Origin: Chitinophagales bacterium
GTDB lineage: Bacteria; Bacteroidota; Bacteroidia; Chitinophagales; UBA10324
NCBI GenBank assembly: GCA_025057275.1
Contig: JANWXQ010000073.1
Location: 1-54,384, forward strand
Reading direction: 5' to 3'
Length of the DNA stretch: 54,384 nt
The notes under the pieces: generated by a model
The model's database searches: none
The model's input: only the letters and a program-made list of their open reading frames with translations
What the model was told of the DNA's origin: nothing
Translations under genes and position numbers: made by a program
Part shown: positions 36,070-44,844 of the stretch, piece after piece
Layout of the letters: each line of letters starts with the position of its first letter
Numbering within the stretch: the stretch's first letter is position 1

Positions 36070-37170
36070 ATGAAACGGATTCTTTTTACTGTAATCAATG
36101 ACCTGAGCTACGACCAGCGCATGCAGCGGATTGCATCGGCACTGACCGATGCCGGCTATGCTGTTCGCCTGATTGGCCGCCAGTTACCCGACAGCAGACC
36201 GCTGGAAAAAGCTCCGTACGATCAGGTGCGGCTTCGACCTTGGTTTCGCCGGGGTAAACTTTTCTATATAGAATACAACCTGCGCCTGCTCTGTTATCTG
36301 TTGCGCCATTCGTTTGAAGCGGTATGTGCCACCGATCTGGATACCTTACCTGCCTGTTACCTGGCCGCACGCATCAAAAGAAAACCCTGCATTTACGACG
36401 CCCATGAGCTTTTTCCGGAAGTGCCCGAAGTGGTGCGTCGGCCTGTTGTGCAACGCCTGTGGTTGTGGGCCGAACGCATGCTGGTGCCGCGCATCCGACG
36501 CGGCTACACCGTAAGCAAAGGGCTTTCCGACTATTTCCACAGGCAATATGACGTTTCTTATCCCGTTATCCGCAATGTGCCGGTACTGCATGAGCACGGT
36601 GATTCCGTTCCACCGCAGGATCCTTCCGGGCTGCCCGTAATTATCTACCAGGGAGCACTCAATGAAGGACGCGGGCTCGAATGCCTTATTGAGGTCATGC
36701 CGCGCCTGCCGGCCACGTTGTGGCTGGCAGGCGAAGGCGACCTGTCCGACGCCCTTCGACTCCGCACCAGGCAAGCCGGTCTGGTTGATAAGGTGCGTTT
36801 CCTCGGTCGCATCCCTCCCGATCAGCTGCGCCGGCTTACCCCTGCTGCACGCATCGGCGTTAACCTGCTGGACGGTCCTTCCCTGAACTACAGGCATTCG
36901 CTGGCCAATAAGTTTTTTGACTATGTTCATGCTGCAGTGCCTCAGGTTACCATGAACTACGAGGAGTATCGCCAACACAACGAACAATGGCAGGTGGCCC
37001 TGCTCATCGACCAAACCACACCGGCCCATGTGCTGCAAGCCCTGAACCGTCTGTTGAACGACCTTCCGTACTACGAGCTTCTGAAAGCTAATTGCCTGAA
37101 GGCACGCCTAAACTGGAACTGGCAGAACGAGCAGCTAAAACTGATTGCCCTTTATCGCCGATGGGTGTAA
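36070..37170 (+). CDS. Glycosyltransferase (GT4-like)
   Basis: 366 residues from the ATG at 36070 (MKRILFTVINDLSYDQRMQR). GT-B fold: the N-terminal domain has DAHELFPEVPEVV, a segment common in this group, and YDQRM near the start; the C-terminal domain has YQGALNEGRGLECLIE and LAGEGDLSDALR, then LLDGPSLNYRHSLANKFFDY, where the sugar-nucleotide donor would bind. Probably a cytosolic or membrane-peripheral enzyme adding sugars to an envelope glycan. It overlaps the next glycosyltransferase gene by ten bases. Confidence 0.88.
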   Translation: MKRILFTVINDLSYDQRMQRIASALTDAGYAVRLIGRQLPDSRPLEKAPYDQVRLRPWFRRGKLFYIEYNLRLLCYLLRHSFEAVCATDLDTLPACYLAARIKRKPCIYDAHELFPEVPEVVRRPVVQRLWLWAERMLVPRIRRGYTVSKGLSDYFHRQYDVSYPVIRNVPVLHEHGDSVPPQDPSGLPVIIYQGALNEGRGLECLIEVMPRLPATLWLAGEGDLSDALRLRTRQAGLVDKVRFLGRIPPDQLRRLTPAARIGVNLLDGPSLNYRHSLANKFFDYVHAAVPQVTMNYEEYRQHNEQWQVALLIDQTTPAHVLQALNRLLNDLPYYELLKANCLKARLNWNWQNEQLKLIALYRRWV

Positions 37171-38282
37171 GGTCACTTCATGTGGTTGCGCTGGACGTAC
37201 CCTATCCTCCGGACTACGGCGTAGTTATTGACGTGTACTATCGACTCAGGGCCCTCCAGCAGGCCGGTATAGCCATTACGCTGCATTGCTTTGCCTATGG
37301 TCGCAAGCCTGCTGCCGAACTCGAACGGCTGTGCAAAACAGTGTGGTACTACCCCAGACCCCGGCGCCTTGCCGACCAGCTTTCGGTAATACCGTTCATC
37401 GTACGTTCCCGCAGGCCTCAGGAGTTGTTGCGCAACCTGCTGGCCGACGATGCGCCGATCCTGTTTGATGGCCTGCATACCTGCTCCTTTCTCCCCGCCC
37501 CGCAACTTGCCGGTCGCCGCAAAGCAGTGCGCATGCAAAATGTGGAGTGGCAGTATTATCGGCATTTGGCCCGGTATCCTTCTTCCCTGTGGAAACGCAT
37601 CTATTACCTTACCGAAAGCATTAAACTGCGCTGGTACGAGCGTATTCTGCATCATGCCGACCTGATTTTTACGGTTTCGCGAAACGACGAAGCCTATTAC
37701 CGCCGGCACCACAGGCAGGTCCATTATCTGCCGGTATTTCATGCTCACGAGCAGGTAAGCAGCCTTACCGGAAGCGGCAATTTCCTGCTGTATCACGGCA
37801 AACTATCGGTTCCGGAAAACGAACAGGCAGCCCGTTTTATCTTACGGCATGTTGCCGGCAACGGTCTGCTGCCGTTGGTGATTGCAGGCCGAAACCCCTC
37901 TGCTTCCCTGCAACGGGTGGTGGCAAAGTGCAAACATGCCGAGCTGATAATCAACCCAACTGAACAGCAACTGAACGTTCTGTTGCAACAGGCTCACATT
38001 CACCTGCTGCCCACTTTTCAGGCAACGGGCATCAAGCACAAATTGCTGCAGGCTTTGTTTGCCGGCCGCCATGTAGTTGTCAATCCACCGATGGTGGCCG
38101 GCACGGGATTGGAACCGCTCTGCCATGTGGGCGACACGGCAGCCCTCCTGCGCCGTCATCTGGAAAATCTGCACGACCAACCCTTCACCGAAGCCGAGCG
38201 CTTGCGCCGGCAAACGATACTGCTTAACGAATTCGACAACCGGAAGAATGCCGACCGACTGGTTTCACTGATGGGATTATGA
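37161..38282 (+). CDS. Glycosyltransferase (GT-B fold)
   Basis: 373 residues from the ATG at 37161, inside the 3' end of the preceding gene. It starts MGVRSLHVVALDVPYPPDYG, where PYPP.YG is typical of GT4-like enzymes acting on surface glycans, and contains MQNVEWQYYRHLAR, FLLYHGKLSVPENEQAARF and the donor-site-like HIHLLPTFQATGIKHKLLQAL. Together with the first enzyme it may build part of a cell-surface polysaccharide; no polymerase or flippase is in view. It ends in a six-base convergent overlap with the FtsE-like gene. Confidence 0.88.
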   Translation: MGVRSLHVVALDVPYPPDYGVVIDVYYRLRALQQAGIAITLHCFAYGRKPAAELERLCKTVWYYPRPRRLADQLSVIPFIVRSRRPQELLRNLLADDAPILFDGLHTCSFLPAPQLAGRRKAVRMQNVEWQYYRHLARYPSSLWKRIYYLTESIKLRWYERILHHADLIFTVSRNDEAYYRRHHRQVHYLPVFHAHEQVSSLTGSGNFLLYHGKLSVPENEQAARFILRHVAGNGLLPLVIAGRNPSASLQRVVAKCKHAELIINPTEQQLNVLLQQAHIHLLPTFQATGIKHKLLQALFAGRHVVVNPPMVAGTGLEPLCHVGDTAALLRRHLENLHDQPFTEAERLRRQTILLNEFDNRKNADRLVSLMGL

Positions 38283-38969
38283 AGCCACCTCGGCAGCATG
38301 ACCTGCCAGCACGCGCCCATCCACACAACGCAACAGCCGGCTGGGAAATTTTTTTAATACGATGTAATCGTGAGTGGCCAGCAGCACGGCCGTTTGTGAA
38401 GTGCGGCAGATTTCCGTAAGCAGCCTGATGATTTCCTCTGAGGTTTCCGGATCCAGGTTGCCGGTAGGCTCATCGGCCAGGATAAGTTCCGGACGGTTCA
38501 GCAAGGCGCGTGCAATGACGACCCGCTGCTGCTCGCCGGCCGACAGCTGGTGGGGCATTTTATATCCCTTTCCCGTCAAACCCACCATTTCCAGCACTTC
38601 CGCTATCCGCATGCTTCGCTGCCGCTGGTCGCTCCAGCCGGTGGCCTTCAGGACGAACTGCAGATTGTCCTCTACGGTACGGTCGGTCAGCAACTCAAAA
38701 TCCTGAAACACGATACCCAGCCTGCGGCGCAGATACGGAATGTGGCTGCGCTTCAGTTGCCGCAAATCGTACCCCACCACCTGACCGGAACCCTCGGTTA
38801 GGGGCAAATCGCCGTACAAGACTTTCAGCAGACTGCTTTTTCCGCTTCCCGTTTTACCAATCAGATACACCAACTCGCTGGGCTGAACCGAAAACGTCAC
38901 GTTGCCCAGCACCAGCACGTTATCCTGATAAATGTTTGCCTGCTGCAACGACAATACCGAAGTGCTCAT
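38277..38969 (-). CDS. FtsE-like ABC transporter ATPase
   Basis: 230 residues: Walker [10 protein letters not shown] (38-46), Q-loop [19 protein letters not shown], signature [15 protein letters not shown] and Walker [24 protein letters not shown] is the FtsE pattern; FtsE with FtsX activates peptidoglycan hydrolases at division. No ftsX is adjacent, so the identity rests on sequence only. It follows the 66-residue gene by three bases and lies in the same direction as the OstA-like and MlaD-like genes. Confidence 0.85.
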   Translation of the reverse strand: MSTSVLSLQQANIYQDNVLVLGNVTFSVQPSELVYLIGKTGSGKSSLLKVLYGDLPLTEGSGQVVGYDLRQLKRSHIPYLRRRLGIVFQDFELLTDRTVEDNLQFVLKATGWSDQRQRSMRIAEVLEMVGLTGKGYKMPHQLSAGEQQRVVIARALLNRPELILADEPTGNLDPETSEEIIRLLTEICRTSQTAVLLATHDYIVLKKFPSRLLRCVDGRVLAGHAAEVAS

Positions 38970-38972
38970 GGA

Positions 38973-39173
38973 TCAATCCAGTTTAATGAGTTTTCCATAG
39001 GGCTGCAAGGCAATGGCCTGCCTGACCTGATCCAGCAATCGTTCCAGCCCGGCCTTGCGCAGCGCTTCTTCCGGACGGTCGGCCCGGCAATAAACCAGCA
39101 ACCGCATGTTTTCATCGCGGATCTGAATGTAATCCGGAATGCGCACCTTGCCCTGAATCTTGATGAAATACAT
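38973..39173 (-). CDS. Small conserved protein of unknown function (66 aa)
   Basis: 66 residues from the ATG at 39173 (MYFIKIQGKVRIPDYIQIRD), ending ...GKLIKLD. It is soluble, mixed alpha/beta and without cysteines other than one. An extension to 39254 would be Arg/Pro-rich and is not credible. Short Bacteroidota proteins with this start are sometimes labelled as aldolases in databases, but 66 residues cannot form an aldolase barrel. Tight spacing with the FtsE-like gene suggests a linked role. Confidence 0.75.
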   Translation of the reverse strand: MYFIKIQGKVRIPDYIQIRDENMRLLVYCRADRPEEALRKAGLERLLDQVRQAIALQPYGKLIKLD

Positions 39174-39250
39174 CGGATGCAAAAATCTGCAAAGCCGGCG
39201 GCATGCCCTGCGGGATGTCGGCAAGTTTTCCGCCGTCGGCTGTGGGCGCC

Positions 39251-40846
39251 TCAATGCAACAGGTCATCCTTGCTACGGGGCTGGCGATCTGCCTTCCAGT
39301 CAAAACGTCTGAGGCGTCGCTCTTCTGCAGGCATTTGTGCCGGCGGAAACAGCGTGGCTTCCGGTTCCTGCAAGAAAAAAATCTGCGCCACACGGCTGCT
39401 GCTGTCAAAATGCATGACCATAGAACCGCAGGCCACGCGGTTGATGCCTATGTATTGACGGGCATCATCGTAAACGTGATAGATGCTTTCTCCATTTCCT
39501 TCAATGTGCATGCGGTCCAGCCTGCCGTCCTTAAACCAGGCCGTCAGCAGCCGGCCTTTGGCCTGGTTGTACTGATCCGGCCCGGCTGACTGCACAGCAA
39601 AAGCATTATGCCGCAACAGCAACCGGTGTATTTTGCGGTTAACTACTTCCAGAAGCATTGTGTCTGCACTGAGCTGATAGCTTTCGGCCCACAGTACCGG
39701 ATTGCGGTAGAGGCGAAACAGAGAATCGGTATCGGAAAACACAAGGGAATCGCAAACGGCCTGAAGGTTGTCGCTGTACACCTTGACGCGATAATATGCC
39801 CGCAGGTGTCTGCTTTGGTTTTGCGGATGGGTGAGCGAAAGCAAGGTGTCGCTGCCGATAAACAGCGAATCGTCTTCAAACAAGGTGGATAACAGCGCCT
39901 GGCCGTAAACCAATGCCAGGCCTGAAGGTTCCACATAGCGGCCGGCTTTGCCCGTAACCGTAATCCGCGCCGATGAATCTACCCACCGCAGATGCCCTCG
40001 GGCCAGCATCAGACCCGGTATCCGGTCGTAGTCAATGGTGTCGGCGCGAAGCTGCTGCCCATTCTGATGCATTTCGGCCGGACCGGTAAAGCGGGCAGTT
40101 TCCCGGTTCAGATCGTAGTGACCGCCGCTGCATACGATAAACCCCGAATCGCTGACGATGCGCGTCGGCGCAATGAACGAGCACAGCCGGCTTTCCGTAT
40201 TGAGCTGCAACGAATCGGAAAAAATGGTATACGAGGGATGCGTAAGCACCACCTGGTGTATAAACCGAGCGTTGTACGACAACAAATCGTAACGTGCTTT
40301 TCTGCTGGTGAGCACGCTTTCCGAACTCACCACACGTCCTCCGTTCTGATACTGTGCCTCCCGCCTGTTCAAATCGTAATCCAGATCGGTAGTATGCAGC
40401 GTCATGTGTCCGTCGGTCAGCCGTACCTGACCGCTGAGCCGTGCCTGACGTCGCTGTCCGTCGTATTGAAGCCGGTCCCCATAAGCATGTATGGTATCCG
40501 CTTGCATGATGTGCACACTGCCGGAAGCCACTATGCGGTTTTCGTCCATGAAATAATCCGCCTGCTGACACCATAAGGTGGCATCGCCCTGACGAAGCTG
40601 CACCTGGCCGCTGAGGCGCCGCATCTTTACCCCTCCTGCACTGCGGTATTCCAACTGATCGGCATGAACGATTTCCACAGGCGTACTGTTTTGCGCCCAA
40701 GCCGGTAGAGCAGAAAAACCAAAACCGAACCAGAGCAACCATACAGTACGGCATGTCTGCAACGCTTCAGTCAAAGGAGCTTCACCGGTAAACCGACACC
40801 GCAGTCCCAGAAAGAAACGCATCAGCAGCCTTTTTTTCCCAAACAT
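39251..40846 (-). CDS. OstA-like lipopolysaccharide transport protein
   Basis: 531 residues from the ATG at 40846, or 523 from the ATG eight codons later (MRFFLGLRCRF). A signal-like segment ends in ALPAWAQ, followed by repeated short strands that form OstA/LptA-type beta-jellyroll modules: HADQLEYRSAGGVKMRRLSG, DATLWCQQADYFMDENRIVAS and ADTIHAYGDRLQYDGQRRQA. These modules in LptA, LptC and LptD line up to carry LPS across the periplasm. Bacteroidota OstA-like proteins are longer than LptA, as here. It is downstream of mlaD-like and near lptD. Confidence 0.88.
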   Translation of the reverse strand: MFGKKRLLMRFFLGLRCRFTGEAPLTEALQTCRTVWLLWFGFGFSALPAWAQNSTPVEIVHADQLEYRSAGGVKMRRLSGQVQLRQGDATLWCQQADYFMDENRIVASGSVHIMQADTIHAYGDRLQYDGQRRQARLSGQVRLTDGHMTLHTTDLDYDLNRREAQYQNGGRVVSSESVLTSRKARYDLLSYNARFIHQVVLTHPSYTIFSDSLQLNTESRLCSFIAPTRIVSDSGFIVCSGGHYDLNRETARFTGPAEMHQNGQQLRADTIDYDRIPGLMLARGHLRWVDSSARITVTGKAGRYVEPSGLALVYGQALLSTLFEDDSLFIGSDTLLSLTHPQNQSRHLRAYYRVKVYSDNLQAVCDSLVFSDTDSLFRLYRNPVLWAESYQLSADTMLLEVVNRKIHRLLLRHNAFAVQSAGPDQYNQAKGRLLTAWFKDGRLDRMHIEGNGESIYHVYDDARQYIGINRVACGSMVMHFDSSSRVAQIFFLQEPEATLFPPAQMPAEERRLRRFDWKADRQPRSKDDLLH

Positions 40847-40917
40847 GCTTTTGCAGAAAAACCCGGCAACAGCTCATTCGCCGAAGGCCTGACTAACACC
40901 CTGCTACGGGTGCCCAC

Positions 40918-41853
40918 TTACTTCTTGTCTTTTTCCTTCTTGCCGAAAACCGAAACCTGCACGTACCGACCGGGGTTCTGCTGCAGGTCTTTAAGCAACG
41001 ATTCCAGCGCACGGGCTGATGCCTCCAGATTGTTGTACAGCTTCTGATCATTCACCAGCAAGCCCAGTGATCCGCTGCCTTCATTAATTTTTTTCATTAC
41101 TGCGGCGGTCTGTTCCAGCGCCTGGCGTGCCTGCTCCATGGTTTCCGCTATCTGCGCCTGCTTCAACGTGTCGGACACCTGCTCCAGATTACTCATAATG
41201 CGTTCCAGCTCATCGCGATGCTGGTTGATCTGCCCGGTGATGGATTCGATGTTGGCAAAAATCCGATCCAAACGACCACTGTTGCCGGCCAGCGACTTAT
41301 CCAACACGCTCAAGGAATGCTCAATGCTGGCAATGCTGTTCTTTAACTGGTTTCGTGTTTCGTTGTCGAAGGTGGTATTCATAACAAAAACCAGGGAATC
41401 GAGCGAAGTGAAAATGGATGCTGCCCGCAATTTTACTTCGTTGATCACATCGCCTTCATAAGCTGCCACCAGCGTGTCGCCGGATCGGAGTATTTCGCCT
41501 TGTTCTGATAATTCAATCTGAACGGCCTTGGTACCGAACAGGTCTATAGGAACGATGCGGGCCACAGAGCCTCTGGGAATTTGCAGTGCCGGACTGATAT
41601 GCAGGCTAACGCGAATGCGGTTGGATCCGTCAGAAAGCAGCACCATTTCCTGAACCCGGCCGACGTTCATGCCCAGGTAGCGCACGTGACTGGCCAGAGC
41701 CAGGCCGTCCACCTGTTCGTAAAAGGAATAATAGATTTTGTCGCGGTTGAACACATTCTTTCCGCGCATCAGATTGTAGCCCAGAACCAGCAGGACAATG
41801 GCAATGCTGGCCAGCACCCCTACCTTTACTTCATTGGCAACTTTGGGGAACAT
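40918..41853 (-). CDS. MlaD/MCE-domain protein
   Basis: 311 residues from the ATG at 41853 (MFPKVANEVKVGVLASIAIV); the open frame extends upstream into the next gene but with no coding character. One membrane helix (about 10-28), an MCE domain (about 38-120: YSFYEQVDGLALASHVRYLG, VPIDLFGTKAVQIEL), then a long helical tail with two or three coiled-coil stretches. MCE proteins hold phospholipids for transfer between the membranes. No MlaE permease or MlaF ATPase is adjacent. Confidence 0.9.
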   Translation of the reverse strand: MFPKVANEVKVGVLASIAIVLLVLGYNLMRGKNVFNRDKIYYSFYEQVDGLALASHVRYLGMNVGRVQEMVLLSDGSNRIRVSLHISPALQIPRGSVARIVPIDLFGTKAVQIELSEQGEILRSGDTLVAAYEGDVINEVKLRAASIFTSLDSLVFVMNTTFDNETRNQLKNSIASIEHSLSVLDKSLAGNSGRLDRIFANIESITGQINQHRDELERIMSNLEQVSDTLKQAQIAETMEQARQALEQTAAVMKKINEGSGSLGLLVNDQKLYNNLEASARALESLLKDLQQNPGRYVQVSVFGKKEKDKK

Positions 41854-41924
41854 ACGGTTGACGGCGTAAAAATAGCCTACCGGACTTTTAAACGCCGTCG
41901 GAGTCGGGTCTGTGCGGATTGCGG

Positions 41925-44297
41925 CTAATATTTCATGATGCGACTTACACCGCCTCCGGCCTGAGTCCCGTGGCTCACCAGCAGGTAACAGCCGGCCGGC
42001 AGGGCCATCTGCTGCAACCGCTGCTGCCATTGTTGCGCACTCATTCGTTCTGCAGAAAGTACCCGGCCGGTAAGATCACACAGATATGCCTTTTCGTTCA
42101 ATAAAGAAGGAGTGACGTAGCAGGAAGAATGCATCAAAACCTGCGAGGCTCCGTTCAGGTCCACCTGCGAAAGCCGGTAGTAAGTGTAACCCGGATGGGG
42201 CATAGGATCTAACAGAAAATATTCTGATGGATGGAGCGAAGTGCCTTTGCCTTTTACGCGGGCAATCTCCTCAAAATGCTCCATGTCTGCCGAACGTTCC
42301 ACTACGAAGTAATCGTTATTCAGTTCGGACGCTGTCTTCCAGGTCAGCAGAGCCTGCGCGCCCACGGGTTCACAGGTAAAACTCACCAGTTCCACCGGCA
42401 ATAGGAGGCAATTGAGTGAAGCGCCGTTGGTCAGATGCCAGTTCAGGTTGAACCCGTCCCCGCCGGCAGTCCATTTGTTGATCATCAGGTAATAAACCTG
42501 GCCGGCACTGACATTCAATTCATCCACCCAACTGTTACCGCAGACGTCCTCACTGGCGTCGCTGCCGCTGTTGTTGACTCCGCAGGTGTTGGTGTTGGTG
42601 GCCAGGTTGTTAGCCGAGTGCATGCCGGTGAGGTTGTTGGGATTGGCGCCGCCGATGTTGGTCCAGGCATAACTGCAGCGGATCGGGCTGCCCAGTGCAC
42701 CACATCCGGCATTGGGACCGAATAAGGCAAAATCGTAATCGTCGCCTGTGGTTCCCACCTTAAAGGGTGCAATGGTAAAACCAATGGTACCTCCGGTGAG
42801 GATGGTGATCCTATACCAGCTCGTGTAGTTTTCTGCAACCACACAACTGTTGATCGGGTCACCTTCCGAAATGAGGCCCGGTCCTGTACTGGCATCGGTA
42901 ACGGTGGAATTGGAACATATAGGAATGGCATTGATGCAATCGGTATTGGCGTTGCTCAGCGGGCCGTAGTTGCAGGGAATGCAGTCCAGCGTGCCAACCC
43001 AGCCGGCGTCGGTGATGTTGTCGTTGTTGGATTGAAAAACTATAGTGATGCAGCCGCTGGGATCAGAGGAAATATAAGGCCCATATCCCTGACCCATGCA
43101 CTGAACGTAACTATTGCAGTTTACTCCCTTAATGTTATTTCCGTTGGTCAGGGGCAGATTGTATTGGGTGGGTCCGTTGATGACGCGCAATACATCGCTC
43201 TTACCCAGATACGTGGCACCGTTGATGCGGATTTCATGAAACTGCAGCCGCAAACACTTCAGCTCGGCATTGGGGCAAAAGGTTCGGTACAGACCATAAC
43301 TCCAGTTGGTGCCGATGCCCGGGGAATAGTTTGCCGACAATCCGCCATCATCGGTTAGGGTGCCGCTGCAGGTGTTGACCATAGGCGCTCCGCAAGCGGT
43401 GTTTTGGTAGCCGTTGGCTCCGGCCGGCTGCAAATACACCGTTCCTCCCACAGGCGAGGGGCAACTGGTGCAGGAAAGGCTTATCGTCCATCCTGATCCG
43501 TGGTTACTCGCATTGGATCGGAATCGGAAAGTCAGCGAACCGGAGGAGGACAACCAGCGGGTAGGTGTTCTCACTCCGGAGTAGTATGCACCAATCTGTG
43601 GCGAGGCTGTACTGGGACCGTCATAAACACGCAACGTATCACCGCTGTTGAGCGAGGTGCTGGGAAAAGTGGTGCCCGCCGGAGCATACACCACTGCCTG
43701 AATGCAGCTTCCTGCAGTGGCGGAAAAGGTTACCCAATACAGCTCGTTGGCCCCGTAATTACCGCCGCTCAGTCCGCTGTCATAGAACACCGCGCCACAA
43801 GTGGTAATCGTCTGGCCGTGATGGGTTTTGATGTCGTACACCGGCAGGCAGGGCACCAGGGTGATGGTAGCGCCCCAGCCAACACGGGTTTGACTGCTGT
43901 TGGAAGTGAATCGAAACGTCAGGGACCCTAAGGTGGACGAGAAAGTGCCTGGAGACCCTATGCGCGTGTAGGTGCCGATTAACGGATAGGTGGCATCGGG
44001 GCCGTCATGAACGTACAAAAAGTCGTTTCCTTCCTGCACATTAAACAGGAAAAAGGAAAACTGCAGGCACATGCCCGGTGTGCCGCTATGAAAGGTGATC
44101 GTACCGTTTTCGTTGTTCAGGTAATCATAACCTGCTCCCCCGCTGTCGTAGAAATAATCGCCTGTGCTGACCGTGTAACTTGCTGAACCGCTGGAAGGCA
44201 TGAGAAAGTTGGCTGCCAGCGCCGGAAACCTGCACGTCCCGGTCATTAAAAGTCCGACCGTTAGTAACAACGAATAATTCGCACAAACACGCAACAT
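41925..44297 (-). CDS. Large secreted protein with CUB-like domains
   Basis: 790 residues with a signal peptide (MLRVCANYSLLLTVGLLMTG, then CRFPALAANF). Three CUB-like modules are visible, each ending with FRFTSN or FRFRSN and containing VHDGPDA, VYDGPSTASPQIGAYYSG or VINGPTQYNLPL. After a Cys-rich middle (SICSNSTVTDAS-type region) comes an Fn3-like segment with LLTWKTASELNNDYFVVERS and a C-terminal piece with LTGRVLSAERM and LPAGCYLLVSH that resembles a T9SS sorting domain, though the usual PNP motif is not clear. Role on the cell surface is inferred. It separates the amidase/channel pair from the MlaD-like gene. Confidence 0.8.
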   Translation of the reverse strand: MLRVCANYSLLLTVGLLMTGTCRFPALAANFLMPSSGSASYTVSTGDYFYDSGGAGYDYLNNENGTITFHSGTPGMCLQFSFFLFNVQEGNDFLYVHDGPDATYPLIGTYTRIGSPGTFSSTLGSLTFRFTSNSSQTRVGWGATITLVPCLPVYDIKTHHGQTITTCGAVFYDSGLSGGNYGANELYWVTFSATAGSCIQAVVYAPAGTTFPSTSLNSGDTLRVYDGPSTASPQIGAYYSGVRTPTRWLSSSGSLTFRFRSNASNHGSGWTISLSCTSCPSPVGGTVYLQPAGANGYQNTACGAPMVNTCSGTLTDDGGLSANYSPGIGTNWSYGLYRTFCPNAELKCLRLQFHEIRINGATYLGKSDVLRVINGPTQYNLPLTNGNNIKGVNCNSYVQCMGQGYGPYISSDPSGCITIVFQSNNDNITDAGWVGTLDCIPCNYGPLSNANTDCINAIPICSNSTVTDASTGPGLISEGDPINSCVVAENYTSWYRITILTGGTIGFTIAPFKVGTTGDDYDFALFGPNAGCGALGSPIRCSYAWTNIGGANPNNLTGMHSANNLATNTNTCGVNNSGSDASEDVCGNSWVDELNVSAGQVYYLMINKWTAGGDGFNLNWHLTNGASLNCLLLPVELVSFTCEPVGAQALLTWKTASELNNDYFVVERSADMEHFEEIARVKGKGTSLHPSEYFLLDPMPHPGYTYYRLSQVDLNGASQVLMHSSCYVTPSLLNEKAYLCDLTGRVLSAERMSAQQWQQRLQQMALPAGCYLLVSHGTQAGGGVSRIMKY

Positions 44298-44409
44298 GCC
44301 TGGAGTAGTTAACGCCCGCTGTTCTGGGTTTTTGCGAGCAAAAGGCTCAACGTTTCCCCTCAGACCTGGCGGGGGGTGTGTCCATTTTAACGGAAAAGAA
44401 TGAAATTGG

Positions 44410-44440
44410 TTACAATTCCCTTACAAAGAACCCCTTACAA
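44410..44440. repeat. Three TTACAA direct repeats upstream of the CUB-protein gene
   Basis: TTACAA occurs at 44410, 44421 and 44435, and the last two are preceded by CCC. The spacings are 11 and 14 bases. They lie about 110-140 bases before the CUB-protein start at 44297 and could be operator copies, but the motif is short. Confidence 0.3.
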
Positions 44441-44465
44441 TGCCCCGACAACCTGAGCTGGCATA

Positions 44466-44480
44466 AGCCCCGATCGGGCT
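44466..44480 (-). terminator. Hairpin after the channel-like gene
   Basis: AGCCC and GGGCT are separated by five bases just downstream of the stop of the channel-like gene. The stem is GC-rich but short and followed only by TTAT on the minus strand; a weak terminator candidate. Confidence 0.3.
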
Positions 44481-44487
44481 ATATGAC

Positions 44488-44823
44488 TTAGTTTTCCAGG
44501 TGCAAAACGTGCAAAATCCGGTGCAGAATCGGTGCAAAAAGAATAGCCGCTATGCCCAGGAATGCGATGCCACTGTATAAGGCATAAAAGGCAGAAAACA
44601 GCTTGCCGGCATTCGTCGGCATATCGACCACAGGGCCCATGCCGGTAAGAATCATGCAGGCCATATAAAAACTATCCAGCCAGCTCAGCGATGCCGCATA
44701 GCGATACCCGATTGTGCCCAGGGCCAGAGAACCAATAACCACTAACAGGGCAAAAAATCCATGTTCACCCAGTCGCCTTAAAAATTCCGGCCAACTGGCC
44801 AACGGTTGCGTTTTGTGCTCCAT
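44488..44823 (-). CDS. Small membrane protein resembling a K+-channel pore module
   Basis: 111 residues with two or three membrane helices: about 24-42 (FFALLVVIGSLALGTIGYR), a re-entrant-like segment around SFYMACMILTGMGPVVDMPT and a C-terminal helix (AFYALYSGIAFLGIAAILFA). The order helix, pore loop, helix resembles Ion_trans_2 potassium channels, but the filter position reads LTGMGP rather than TVGYG. Homologous short proteins without a known role are familiar in several bacterial phyla. It starts 21 bases after the amidase stop, so it is probably co-transcribed with it. Confidence 0.75.
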   Translation of the reverse strand: MEHKTQPLASWPEFLRRLGEHGFFALLVVIGSLALGTIGYRYAASLSWLDSFYMACMILTGMGPVVDMPTNAGKLFSAFYALYSGIAFLGIAAILFAPILHRILHVLHLEN

Positions 44824-44844
44824 GCCAAGGAAGAATTGAGCTGA

